Shown here: positions 1 to 9,464 of the stretch, piece by piece
Numbering within the stretch: the first letter of the stretch is position 1
How the letters are laid out: each line of letters opens with the position of its first letter
Assembly (NCBI GenBank): GCA_005518205.2
Contig: RFFC02000044.1
Location: forward strand, 1 to 55,723
Length of the DNA stretch: 55,723 nt
Source: Hormoscilla sp. GUM202
GTDB lineage: Bacteria; Cyanobacteriota; Cyanobacteriia; Cyanobacteriales; Desertifilaceae
Reading direction: 5' to 3'
Program-made: the position numbers and the translations under genes
The notes under the pieces: generated by a model
What the model saw: only the letters and a program-made list of their open reading frames with translations
Told to the model about the DNA's origin: nothing
Databases searched by the model: none

Positions 1-90
1 CACGTTGATTCACCGTTTTGACTCACCATTAAATTTCAGCAGTAAAATCCGTCCATTTTTCAATCTGTCATTAATAAAAATGAGTCTGAT

Positions 91-1575
91 GTGAGCACAC
101 CTGTCCAAATCGAAAAGAATATCTATCAGGGCGAACTGAACCCGGAGACCGGATCTCTCGGCGGACTTTTAAAAGAGTTCGGCGCAGATATCATTATCGG
201 TCATCCCACCTATGAATGTGCTGAAAATATCAAATCCCAGCTTAAGATCGGCATTGAGGGAGCTGTAGATGTATTTGAAGGTAAAAAGGTGGCTTTTGTT
301 GTTACAGACGGCACCTATTCTGAGAAATCAGGCGCCAAAGGCGATATCGAAGCTGCTCTGGAAACAGGAAAAAACACTATTGCCGGCCTGCCGGATGATA
401 AAAAAGACAATGTACTCGTCTTTGCTGGCCCCTACGAGGGTTACGGCGGTGATGCCACACCCGGCAAGGGAAGCGCTTTGAAGATGATTTTTGAGGAATT
501 CATGAAAACAGATGCACAGACCCTTATCCTGCTGGACGGCGACCTGCGTAATGACATAAAGGAATGGCAGGGTGTTTATAAAAGAGTGATTGAGAGTCAT
601 GAACAGGAATTTCCCGGAAAGAACTATTTCATCACAGCCCGTTACGCACGCCACTTTGTGGATGCTTCTTTGACCCGTAATGTGGTCGGACCGCTGACTA
701 CTCTTATGGGCAAATATGTACCGGGGGGCATTTCCGGTGATATTGTTTTGAGCAGGGGTGCTGTGGAGCTGGAAACCATTACAGAGTGGAACTATGCCCG
801 CCGTAGGTATGGCACTGATATCTCAACGACATTTGACAACATTGCCCATGACACAGTAATCTACGAAGTCTATCTGGGGGCGAAACTGCACGATGTCACT
901 GATGATGCCAAACTTTCTGTTATGCCCGGAGAGGTAATTGGTGCAGCCTTGGAACGGCTCCTCTATTATGAGAAAAAAGACGGTAGGGTGTCAAAACTCA
1001 TGGGTGAAGATAAACCTCTCGATACGGTAGTGCCTTGGGGACCAGACAAAACCGGTATCAGCTTTATCGATCCCGGTGAAACCGATGTATTCAACATTGA
1101 GGCAAAGCGCGCGTCACTTCTAGAGAAATTCAATGATTTCCTTCCGTTCATAGAAAAGGTGCTCCGTCCTGAAACACTCCAGATTGTCAAGGACAACTAT
1201 GCAAAACTCTCTGAGGCTGCCAAGGCCGGTCAGGACGATCCGCTCTTCATGAACATTTCAGAAAAGGACTGGATCGACATTCTGTATGAAGCTGTAGGCT
1301 ACATTATTGCAACCGAAGACCTTGATAATGCGAAAAAGGCCCTTAACTACCTGTATACAGCCGCTTTCCTGGAATTCTGCAAACTCAAGCTCTACGAACT
1401 GGGTCTGAAAACGGTTGAGCAGATCGAGGGTGGGCAGAGCACACTAGGTGTAGATGCTGCTAAAGCAGAGCAGTTCTACAATGAACAGGTGGATGATGTT
1501 GTGAAGAACATGGCTATGGATTTCTACAACGGCCGCGCTGCCATCCTCGACAGAATAAAGGAATTAAAAGGATAA
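91..1575 (+). CDS. GT-A fold glycosyltransferase (GT2/GT81-like)
   Basis: A 494-residue protein that probably transfers a sugar from a nucleotide-sugar donor; donor and acceptor are not identifiable. The GT-A signature is visible: PGKGSA near residues 124-129, the metal-binding D-x-D as LLDGDLRND (D149/D151), and PGGISGD near 211-217, which recalls glucosyl-3-phosphoglycerate-synthase-like enzymes. The C-terminal 150 residues are helical. The start is the GTG at 91, because the ATG at 80 runs into a stop after four codons. It lies 283 bp upstream of a second glycosyltransferase on the same strand, so the two were probably co-transcribed before a MITE landed between them. GCGATCGC is absent, unlike most of the window, which suggests horizontal transfer. 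The family call is firm; the substrate is unknown. Confidence 0.8.
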   Translation: MSTPVQIEKNIYQGELNPETGSLGGLLKEFGADIIIGHPTYECAENIKSQLKIGIEGAVDVFEGKKVAFVVTDGTYSEKSGAKGDIEAALETGKNTIAGLPDDKKDNVLVFAGPYEGYGGDATPGKGSALKMIFEEFMKTDAQTLILLDGDLRNDIKEWQGVYKRVIESHEQEFPGKNYFITARYARHFVDASLTRNVVGPLTTLMGKYVPGGISGDIVLSRGAVELETITEWNYARRRYGTDISTTFDNIAHDTVIYEVYLGAKLHDVTDDAKLSVMPGEVIGAALERLLYYEKKDGRVSKLMGEDKPLDTVVPWGPDKTGISFIDPGETDVFNIEAKRASLLEKFNDFLPFIEKVLRPETLQIVKDNYAKLSEAAKAGQDDPLFMNISEKDWIDILYEAVGYIIATEDLDNAKKALNYLYTAAFLEFCKLKLYELGLKTVEQIEGGQSTLGVDAAKAEQFYNEQVDDVVKNMAMDFYNGRAAILDRIKELKG

Positions 1576-1656
1576 ATATTTGCCACAGAGACACAGAGGT
1601 CATCCCAATCCAATTAATAATTGGATTGGAGGAGTTAAACCCTCTGAGTCTCTGAG

Positions 1657-1807
1657 GGGTGTGGTCAAAACAAGTTGATAGTTCTAGGGCCTTCCCTGTC
1701 GTGGGATCCCCCCAAACCCCCCTTAAAAAGGGGGGCTTCCGGAAGCCCCCCCAATTGCCACGGGGGGGTTTGGGGGGGATCCCGCGCAACTACTTTTGAC
1801 CGCACCC
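1657..1807. mobile_element. MITE copy 1 with 9-bp target duplication
   Basis: A 151-bp non-coding element with terminal inverted repeats GGGTGTGGTCAAAA at the left and, as reverse complement, GGGTGCGGTCAAAA at the right. It is flanked by a perfect 9-bp duplication, GTCTCTGAG, at 1648-1656 and 1808-1816. The core (about 1708-1782) is a long GC-rich palindrome beginning GATCCCCCCAAACCCCCC, which also occurs alone at 15784-15858. The insertion separates the two glycosyltransferase genes. No transposase for this family is in the window. Confidence 0.85.
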
Positions 1808-1858
1808 GTCTCTGAGTCTCTGAGTCTCTGTAAATTTTAAGATTTTCAAGGATTTATT

Positions 1859-3433
1859 ATGGATTTTCGTCCTGTTTTAATGCACTACCATATGTACCCT
1901 AGCGGCGTGTCCACACTGATCCTCAACACCATCTTTATGCTCGTGGAAAAGGGATATATCAAGGACGAGATTCAGTTTGTTCTCGGTTCGTCCGAAAAGA
2001 GCGAGTGGTTTTTTGATGCTCTTAAAAAAGGTCTGAAAAACGACATTAAGATCGAACTGGACATCATCCCGGAAATTTTCTACTGGAACGATTCCATGGG
2101 CAAGGTAGAAGAGGCGGCTGAAAAGGTCAAGGAGCAGTTCAAGGCCATTGGCGCAGGCGGCAAGGTGCTCTGGGCCCAGAACCCGACCCTTGGAAAAAAT
2201 GCGGCCTATACCCTGGCGCTAAAGAAACTCGCACGGGAAGTCCCGGACCAGAAAATCTGGATGCACGTGCAGGACAGCGCTGAACAGGGCCGCTGGCCCA
2301 ATCTGGACCATATGTATTCCAGCCTGTCCGAGCCCTATTATTTTGATTCACCCGGTACCCGCTGGATCGTCATCAATAAAATCGACTACCGGGCCTATCT
2401 GGAAAGCGGTATGCCTTCAGACCATCTCTTTTATGTTCCCGATCCGCTGCCGATCGAGTCCCATGTACCTCAGAAAAGCAAACAGGAGATCGGCGAGGTG
2501 CTTAAAGGATACGCAGAAAAGAACAATTATACATTCGATCCTGACCGTCCCTGGCTGCTCTTTGCCGGACGTACTATCCGCAGGAAAAATCTGCTTGAGA
2601 CCTTTCTGCTGGCACTCTGCGCACGCAAGGAACTGACTTTCACGATCACCCTGCCTGCTGACTCTCCGGATGACAAACCCTATGAGGACATGGTCTTCAA
2701 TGCCATCCGCAAGTACAAGCTGGGTGCTGCCGGATTCGGCATCGATCATGTAGGAAAGGATTTTGCACTGCGCGATCTGGCTGCTGCAAGCGATCTGATT
2801 ATCTCCTGCTCGGTTATGGAAGGATTCGGCCTGCCCTATCTGGAATTCCCCATGTTCGGCCGTCCTGTTTATGCCAAGAAGATCTACATTATGGAGAACT
2901 TTGTTGAAATACTCCATGACCTGCCCCACCACTATTACGGTTCGCTCAAAGTGCCTGTGGCTCGGGAAACACGGGAAACCCATCTGAAGCGTTATCTGGA
3001 AAAGGTCAACCTGCTGTCTAGTCACTTCAAGCTGGCTGAAGAGCACAGGTCAAAGGTGGAGAAATTCTTTCAGGACCTGTTTGTAGGGGAAAACGTGGAT
3101 TTTTCTTTTCTTTCAGCATCAGCACAGCTCAAGTTTGTTGAAAACCTGGACATGGACATTATCAAAAAAATCCAGTCCCTGAACGAACCGGTTTTCGATG
3201 CCCTGGAAACCGGGTTCAAGGACCAGGCAAGAGATCCTCAAAAGGTATCAAAAGCCATTGACAGCGCCTTCGGAGCGGATGTTTATGCAACCAATGTGGA
3301 AAAAATGATGGCCTCTTATGAGGGTGATTCAACTGCCGGTTTTGATGCAGAACATTTCATGTCCAAATTCCTGGGATTTTATTTTACCCCTGAAAATCTG
3401 CGCCTTCTACTCGACTATCAGCCGTTTCACTAA
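1859..3433 (+). CDS. GT-B fold glycosyltransferase (GT4-like)
   Basis: A 524-residue glycosyltransferase. The C-terminal Rossmann half is recognisable: the phosphate-loop region LFAGRTIRRKNL near residue 240, and the EX7E donor-binding motif in MEGFGLPYLEF (E321 and E329). It probably modifies a glycan or small-molecule acceptor together with the upstream GT-A enzyme; this is inferred from adjacency only. A ribosome site AAGGA lies 8-9 bases before the ATG. The last 130 residues, beyond the catalytic fold, are helical and not recognised. Like its neighbour it has almost no HIP1 signal (one CGATCG, no GCGATCGC) and uses codons unlike acnB or trpE, which fits acquisition from another phylum. 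Confidence 0.8.
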   Translation: MDFRPVLMHYHMYPSGVSTLILNTIFMLVEKGYIKDEIQFVLGSSEKSEWFFDALKKGLKNDIKIELDIIPEIFYWNDSMGKVEEAAEKVKEQFKAIGAGGKVLWAQNPTLGKNAAYTLALKKLAREVPDQKIWMHVQDSAEQGRWPNLDHMYSSLSEPYYFDSPGTRWIVINKIDYRAYLESGMPSDHLFYVPDPLPIESHVPQKSKQEIGEVLKGYAEKNNYTFDPDRPWLLFAGRTIRRKNLLETFLLALCARKELTFTITLPADSPDDKPYEDMVFNAIRKYKLGAAGFGIDHVGKDFALRDLAAASDLIISCSVMEGFGLPYLEFPMFGRPVYAKKIYIMENFVEILHDLPHHYYGSLKVPVARETRETHLKRYLEKVNLLSSHFKLAEEHRSKVEKFFQDLFVGENVDFSFLSASAQLKFVENLDMDIIKKIQSLNEPVFDALETGFKDQARDPQKVSKAIDSAFGADVYATNVEKMMASYEGDSTAGFDAEHFMSKFLGFYFTPENLRLLLDYQPFH

Positions 3434-4394
3434 AGGGGTAAAATTGATGCAAAACTGGACAATTTTGTCTAGGTTTTCATCAACACTATTTCCGTAACTC
3501 CTTGATTTTCAATACATTTGTTCCTAGCACAGACCTGGCAATTATAATTCTTGAAAAGAGAGGAGATCGGTATGGAAAGCAATAAGAACGTAAGGGACTT
3601 GCAACCCACATTCCGCACTACAAATGTAATAAAGACCCTGCTCACACAAAAAGTGCATGAAGTTTTTCCCCGGATAATCCCACAAAGTGAACAGCCCAGG
3701 TACTGCCCCTGGGTGTTGGCGCACCGCGAGGGGGTTTTTTTTGCAAAGTCTGAACCGGGAGAAAACTGGTTCTCCCGATGTGATGTCGGTTAACTACTAC
3801 TCGGTCCCAACCGTTTTTGTTTCAAGGCTTCATCCACGCGAGACAGGCCAGTTTTTTCACCTTACTCCTGGCGAATGGCAGCACGATCGGGCTTCTGTTT
3901 GCGGGCGATCGCCTCAAGGGAAGTCTTTTTCCCACTGGCGCGAGCGCACAGAGCGCTCTTTAGTTAGGGTGGAAGTTGCGCGATCGCGGTCCCCGTGGTG
4001 CTGGTACCAGGATAGCCATTCGCAGCATGGGGAAAATGATTATTGTTGGTGTGATGGCCTTTTTAGGTTCATGGCGCGTCAGCGCCGCCTCAAGGAGTAA
4101 ACTAGAGTTTGTGTACCAAGGAGCGATCGCATGGTTGCAAGGCGTGAAGTGGGACACTTGTATAGCGATCGCAGCATGAGAAAAATGGCTAGCCTCGGTT
4201 TGATGGTATAAAGGGTTCCAACTGCACCTGGAGGCTAGTAAATTAAAGGAAATGTGTAGAGCTGACGGCTGCCGCCGTCAAGCTGGAAAAGTGGTTAGCA
4301 TCAAGAGGATTATGCTATTTTTTGTGAGAATTGCAATTGCGATCTTTCTTCAAGACGGCTATCAGCGTAAAGCGGGACAAAAACTCAGAGAAAG
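3434..4394. other. Gene-poor stretch, possible small ORF only
   Basis: About 960 bp with no recognisable gene. A possible small reading frame begins at ATG 3572 after the purine-rich GAGAGGAGATC and would encode about 73 residues to 3793, but it matches no family I know and crosses a terminator-like hairpin (GCACCGCGAGGGGG followed by T8, about 3720-3741). HIP1 octamers reappear from about 3900 on, marking the return to cyanobacterial sequence. Another short frame at 3976-4179 is unsupported. Confidence 0.4.
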
Positions 4395-5859
4395 ATGTGT
4401 ATAAAAAAACAATATCGAAAAACACTATCGAAAAAATCCCGGCTCCCGGTCACAGGGATTGGTATCGTATCCGAAGTAAATCTCCTTGAGGGAACGATGA
4501 GTCTCACTATACGGGAAAGGTGCCTATTAGTAGCTAAATGCCGACTCCAAGAGGGTGCTTTTAGCATCAGAGCGATTGCTAATGCCACCGGTCTATCCAA
4601 AAGCAGCGTCGGGCGCCATCAACAAGCGATTGCGCGTCTCCCACAGCATCCAGAATCTTCCTGGTGGGAGACCCAAGTGGGAGGCGCCTGGCTGAGACTA
4701 TTGGTGTTAGGGATTGTCTATTACTTCGGCATCAAACAAGGCATTGGGGCCGAAAGTCTATCGGAATTTTTCCACGCCATTCGATTGGAACGTCATGTGG
4801 GCTGTTCGACAACAGCATTGCGTAGCTTGAAGCAAAAGATGAAGGAGTCTATTCTTGCTGATCGGGCCGCCTCTTGCGAGCATTGTCAACCGTCTGAAGG
4901 TCAGGGCATTTGCGTGGGGGGAGACGAAACATTCTTTGACTTGCCAATTTTGGTCATGGTGGAATTGTCCAGTGGCTACATTTTCACGGAAGTTAAAAGC
5001 GACAATCGCATCTATTCAAGCTGGCTTGAGCAAATACAATCGTGGTGGATGCAGGGGGGATGGCACTGCCATTTCATGGTCAGCGATGGGGCTTTCGCCC
5101 TGATTAAATTGGCCCTAGAAGGATTAGGCTGTGTAAATGTCCCTGACTTGTTTCATGCTCTACGGGCTTTAGGCCAACCTTTAGGCAGTGCCATTGGCCG
5201 TCAGTACAGCCAGCTGAAAAAACAACAGCAGAAACTAGGCGAACAATTGGCGAAAACAACCGAACAGGTCAAGCGTACCAAACTTGAGAGGGAACTCGAA
5301 CAACTGGCTGTGCAGCAGCAAGGCTATGAGTCAGCCCAGAGTACCTATCACCAGACCCTTCTGGCCATTACCCAAGGGATTCATCCGTTCAACCTCACCA
5401 CTGGGAACTGGCAACTGTGGCAGGAGCTATCAACAAACCTTTGTTCTCCCCTCAAGCAGCTGCGATCCCTGGCCTGGCGCTACGGCACCAACAAGGCCAG
5501 TAGTGCTATTGACAGCTTTGAACAACAAATTCCCTCCTTTGTTCAAGGTATTCATGCTTGGTGGCGCTGGGTTAGCCAAGCGCTCAATGCCGAAACCGAT
5601 GATCTGGCGTTACAACAGTGGGTCTTAGAACTCCTGCGGCCTTGGACCTATTGGCAGCAACAAGCAAACAAAACCAAACATTGTGAACTGAAAGCAGCCT
5701 ATCAGGCGGCAGCGTCCCAAGCGGAAGACCGCTTTCCCAGGCATCCTCTCACTCAACAACTAGAGACCGAAGCTGGGCAACAGTGGATGTCCTGGGCACA
5801 CTGGATCTGTACAAAATATCAACGCACCTCTTCAGCTGTGGAAGGGCGCAATGGCTATT

Positions 5860-6840
5860 GGTCGGGGTCTCCCTGTCCCTCGCGGGACAACCCTCCCTTA
5901 CTGAGGTTTGTAGTGAGGACGGAAGTCCTCACTACAAACCTCAGAAAAATCGGAACCGTGCTTGCGACTTTCACCGCACCAGGCTACTTGTGGTTGATAG
6001 GACTTTGTCATTAGTAGCACTATCAGGATTACTCCTTACTGGCCTTGTCTCTTGAAATTTTCACCCCTTTCGGTTCGTCGTAGTAGACTAAATCACGCCT
6101 GACGCCGGGCGGTTCGTGACGGGTGAACTGCCAAAACCCTCTGTATGTCACTATTTACTAACATGAAACCCGTGTGAAGTCGGGAACGCGCAAGTTTTTA
6201 CCTGGTCAGGACTTTAGTCCGTCATATTAACCTTGTTGGATTTCTCCTCAAGTTTTCAATCATATTTAGGGTTACTTTCCCCAGAGACTTCCTATCATAT
6301 CCGTCCTACGTGGGCATATCCACCGGCGTTACCCCATTGGCTTTTTAGGACATCCCTCCCCCTGTAGCTTTCGCTTAACATCTAACTTGTCCGTGAGGGC
6401 TGCATACAGGAGGTTACTTCGTTCCCTGATGTCATTTCACGATACCTTTAGGTCCATAATATACCCCGGCAGCTTTTGAATACGATGTTAGTCAAAGACA
6501 AAAACTAACACTAGCTACATTCCCTTTTGGGCCAGCGCTTTAAGCCTTATTTCGCTGGTTTGCAGTAACGAGGCTTACTTATGTTCGCTTGTTCTAACCT
6601 TGAGTATCTTTCCTATCGCGCAGCGGCGCGCAGCGCTGCGGCGTCACCGGTTTAGGCTACCAGCTATCCTACATTTAAGTCCTCGCTTGGCACCACGGCA
6701 ATGTTGCTCCGTAGCACTTCACGCGGTCACCCCCGTATCTGGGGGAGGGGAATTTAACCCCCATGAACATCAGAGTTACTGGCTAATGGAACCAGTCAGG
6801 CGTTCACCAAGTTTTTGGTTTACGCCGGAACGAATCGCAC
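5860..6840 (-). mobile_element. ORF-less group II intron A (antisense to host gene)
   Basis: Read on the minus strand it begins GTGCGATTCG (the GUGYG 5' consensus) at 6840 and ends GACCCCGACC at 5860. A domain V-like hairpin lies at 5951-5987 (AGCCTGG..GTGAAAG..CACGGTTC). It aligns along most of its length with the intron at 21526-22322, for example GCCAATG..GGTAACGCC and GGATATGC..ACGT. It has no reverse transcriptase ORF, so splicing or movement needs a maturase from elsewhere. A loop at plus 6495-6500 (TGTCTT on the intron strand) can pair with the 5' exon end GAGACA, as expected of EBS1-IBS1. The linker between domains V and VI carries an inserted palindrome (5901-5944). Boundaries were set by frame restoration and may be off by one base. 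Confidence 0.8.
5899..5950. repeat. Palindrome family P1, copy inside intron A
   Basis: A 44-bp perfect palindrome starting CTGAGGTTTGTAGTGAGGAC, with AAAAATC on one side and TA on the other. Further copies are at 46477-46521 (in priA) and 49140-49184 (in a Ca2+ ATPase gene). Against intron B, which reads TTCCGA-AAGGGAGGG here, intron A has this element inserted exactly between TTCCGA and AAGGGAGGG, in the domain V/VI linker. Confidence 0.85.
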
Positions 6841-7317
6841 TGTCTCGTCTCCATCATGCCTCTCGCGGTTTGGATGGGAAAACCTTAGCAGTGCTCACTG
6901 TTATCCACAATTTTGATATTAGACGAGCGGATGGCACTACGCCAGCACAACGACTCTTTGGGCAATCTTTCCCAAACTTATTTGAGTGGGTTGTCGATCA
7001 TATGGGTGATATCCCAGTGCCACGACAGTCATCAAAAGCACAACTGCCCCATCCCTTACCCAGACTGACTGTCCCGGCTTAAGTTGGTAGCCCCAGTCGT
7101 TTCAGCTTCATCATCATCAATTACTAAAGTTTTTCTTCCTCAATCTTACTACAAGTTCTCCCTAATAGCCCAGTCCGATCGCCTGATGTCTCCTCTATTT
7201 CTCAATCCCGGTGGGTCCAAGGAAAGCGCCAAATTAGCATCGGCTTGGCCGTAAATTACCAATGCCGGGTGGGGGCGAATGCGCTGCGCGCACGCTACGC
7301 GATCGGGCAATTTTACT

Positions 7318-7792
7318 TTACTGGATGACATGCGATCGCAACCAACTGGACAAGTCATCGGGGCTAGTGAAATCAAAAATCTCCAAGGACAACATCTCTA
7401 ACTCTGACAGGGACAATTTTGGCATTTCATCTCGCAGAGCAGAAGGCAATTACTGGCTTCAGGGACGAGTATCCTGACCCCGAACTCAACTGATTACTAT
7501 AGGTTTTTGCGAGATTATACACCACCCGCTTCCCAAAGGCATCCACATTCAACACCTGCATCTCCACAAGCACCGTTGACTCGTCATCTAGCACCGCCTT
7601 TACATCCAGGTAGCTATCCTTTAATTCTACCACGCTGCCGGCATTGTAGGGGTCGATTATCTCTAAATCTTTAATCTTTGGGTTACATCCATAGATCAGA
7701 GCATTCAGAAAGCTGACCAGGATATCTTTGCTCTCGGATGAGCCAAATATTTTCTTAAAGGCAAAATCAGTTTTCGGACTGATAAATCTCAT
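7318..7792 (-). pseudogene. Rpn-family PD-(D/E)XK nuclease with DUF4351 tail, internally deleted
   Basis: The gene starts at ATG 7792, behind AGGAGAAG, with the family's usual opening MRFISPKTDFAFKKIFG. It continues to nuclease residues in SYLDVKAVLDD..VLVEMQV, a D..ExQ pattern, and stays open to 7427. The frame then ends soon after SSLKPVIA. A different frame just downstream encodes PKLSLSELEMLSLEIFDF, which looks like the C-terminal DUF4351 tail of such proteins, ending at the stop at 7318-7320. About 100 central residues are missing. Intact relatives are about 280-300 residues and promote recombination or belong to mobile clusters. A fragment below 7318 with a GCGCGC..CTACGCG repeat is not recognisable. 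Confidence 0.7.
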
Positions 7793-8009
7793 GGTCTCTT
7801 CTCCTGTTTCTGGTTTCCTGTATCTACTCTGGGGCGAACCCAATAGCATTATAGCAGGAAATGCTGTTATCTCCGGCTGAATAACAGACTACAAGTATCA
7901 TAATCTTTGATTGGGACCAGAAGCGGCATCCTTTGGTAGAGGCGCAGGGGCGAATGTTCGGCACCGGTCGAGATCGCGGGACCACTAACCCTCACTAAAT
8001 TAATTAAAC

Positions 8010-8165
8010 TTACCTCTTCATCATGGCCCGCCTGATTCGATCTGTTGCATCTTCCATTTCCATGAGAGCCTCAATGCTATTTACCACGCTACCTTCAATC
8101 CCTAAAATTTTGGCTGCTAGCGCCACAGCGGCCTTTTCCTTGTCATGGTATGCTCCATCTGAGTG
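8010..8165 (-). pseudogene. C-terminal fragment of an unrecognised protein
   Basis: An open minus-strand frame of about 50 codons, GAYHDKEKAAVALAAKILG to DRIRRAMMKR, ends at the stop at 8010-8012. It has no start codon of its own in the conserved part, so it looks like the tail of a lost gene. It is acidic/basic and helical; the family is not recognised. Confidence 0.3.
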
Positions 8166-8235
8166 ACTCCGGAACGATCGCTTGGTACAACAAACAGTGA
8201 CTACAATTTCCTACAGGACATCATATCACTCATCG

Positions 8236-8575
8236 CGTCGGGGCACAAATCCATAACAGGGAGACCACAGCGAGACTGTCTAATCGCACATGCATAGGAG
8301 ATGCAGGCCGATGGTATATTAAAGCCCCCGTCTGGCTGACAGATACGATCGTTAGATGTCAAGGTTACGGTGCAACCTGTAAAAGGGGAAAGGGATAGTC
8401 CTTCAGGACGGGATGGTCTCCTGGTTTTTTTGAAGAGACTTGTGGTTGTTGTCAAGATGACACTTCGCAAGATTTCGGGTGAGTTGCGCCGGGGTGAAGG
8501 CTAGCACCGGAGCCCCGGGAAAGTTCAGGGCCCCATAAACTATGTGGTGGGGCGAATTTACCAGAAGATAAAATT
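8236..8575 (+). ncRNA. Candidate structured RNA, possibly OMEGA/HEARO-like
   Basis: A non-coding stretch dense in pairable segments. GGTGCAAC (about 8369) pairs with GTTGCGCC (about 8483) as a long-range 8-bp stem enclosing smaller hairpins (GTCC-TTCA-GGAC; ACTTG..CAAG). Then CCGGGG..CCCCGG, and finally GCCCCA-(12 nt)-TGGGGC near 8529-8553. The 5' part (CGTCGGGGCACAAATCC, TCTG-GCTGA-CAGA) is also structured. Length and shape recall the RNAs of IscB-type elements (HEARO), which can stand alone in filamentous cyanobacteria, but I cannot confirm the family. The minus-strand frame at 8201-8470 is a shadow. Confidence 0.35.
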
Positions 8576-8627
8576 GAGATGAGATAAAATAGTCAAAGCA
8601 CCCGATCGCAGAAGAGGTCTATCCATT

Positions 8628-9458
8628 ATGACTCAAGCAGTCGTTTCAGAGGTGACCGCCAAGGCACCTCAAGAAAAAGAATCACCACCAAGTGAGCGGA
8701 TGTTCACTTTTGCAGAATATCTCGAATATGAAGGAGAACCGGACGTTCTCTATGAATTATGCAGGGGGAAACTCATACCCATGTCAGCAGCAACGCACCT
8801 ACATACCAACATTTGCAAATTTCTGCTTTACAAGTTACAGCGCTACTTTGTGGACCAGAACTTAGATTTAGTTGCTAACTCTTTAGCGACCGGTGTCCGC
8901 ACGGAAGAAAATTCATCCCGAATTCCCGATGTGGTAGTCTGTAGCCAAACGGTTTGGGAACAAGCGATCGATCGTCCGGGCGCTGGGGTCTTAGATTTTG
9001 CCGAAAAGCCGATTCTGGTGGTAGAAGTAGTCAGCAGCAATGCCCGGGATGATTATGTGACGAAACGCTATGAATACGAAATGGCGGAAATTCCCGAATA
9101 TTGGATAGTAGACCCGCAAAAAAAACGAGTGCGGGTGCTTGCTAATCCCAGCAAGGTCGAAGGATATAGCTTTGTCGATTTCACCGAAGAGCAATCGATT
9201 GTTTCCAGTCAGTTCGAGCAGCTAGTTTTATCCGTGAAAGAACTGCTCGCTCCTCCGCTGGTGGAGCTATTAATGAAAGCAGAACAGGCCAAAATGAAAA
9301 CCATGGCACAAGAGATCCTTTCCGAACGCCAACGGGCTGAAACTGAACACCAACGGGCTGAAACCGAACGCCAACGGGCTGAAACCGAACGCCAACGGGC
9401 TGAAAAATTAGCCCAGCGGTTACTAGAAATGGGAGTAAACCCGTCCGAAATTAATTAA
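8628..9458 (+). CDS. Uma2 family (DUF820) putative endonuclease
   Basis: A 276-residue member of the cyanobacterially expanded Uma2/DUF820 family, a PD-(D/E)XK nuclease fold with no settled biological role. Conserved elements are present: YELCRGKLIPMS, RIPDVVVC near residue 100, PILVVEVVSSNARD near residue 127 and EIPEYWIVDP near residue 155. The C-terminus from about residue 220 is a charged coiled coil made of near-perfect 7-residue repeats (QRAETER) that probably expanded by slippage. The gene appears intact, with ATG at 8628, and stands alone between repeats. Confidence 0.85.
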   Translation: MTQAVVSEVTAKAPQEKESPPSERMFTFAEYLEYEGEPDVLYELCRGKLIPMSAATHLHTNICKFLLYKLQRYFVDQNLDLVANSLATGVRTEENSSRIPDVVVCSQTVWEQAIDRPGAGVLDFAEKPILVVEVVSSNARDDYVTKRYEYEMAEIPEYWIVDPQKKRVRVLANPSKVEGYSFVDFTEEQSIVSSQFEQLVLSVKELLAPPLVELLMKAEQAKMKTMAQEILSERQRAETEHQRAETERQRAETERQRAEKLAQRLLEMGVNPSEIN

Positions 9459-9464
9459 ACTTAA

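Larger units (their letters stand above)
4395..7082 (+). pseudogene. DUF6399-type transposase-like gene split by an intron
   Basis: The two ends of one protein are separated by 981 bp. Part 1 runs to 5859 and ends ..SSAVEGRNGY; part 2 begins at 6841 with LSRLHHASRGLDGK and ends after LFEWVVDHMGD at 7082. Removing 5860-6840 gives a continuous 568-codon frame with the typical DUF6399 join GRNGY-LSRLHH. The N-terminus has an HTH (AIANATGLSKSSVGRHQQAI) and a likely true start at ATG 4497 (MSLTIRERC). A long coiled coil lies near residues 270-320. The interrupting group II intron is on the opposite strand, so it cannot be spliced from the sense transcript and the gene is dead. The family usually behaves as a transposase-like repeat gene in cyanobacteria. 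Confidence 0.8.

Noticed and set aside
2417-3046. 209-codon minus-strand ORF
   Set aside because: It lies wholly opposite the GT-B glycosyltransferase gene and has no family likeness.
6600-7082. A separate 160-codon gene
   Set aside because: Its first 80 codons are intron sequence; the real content is the C-terminus of the DUF6399 protein starting at 6841.
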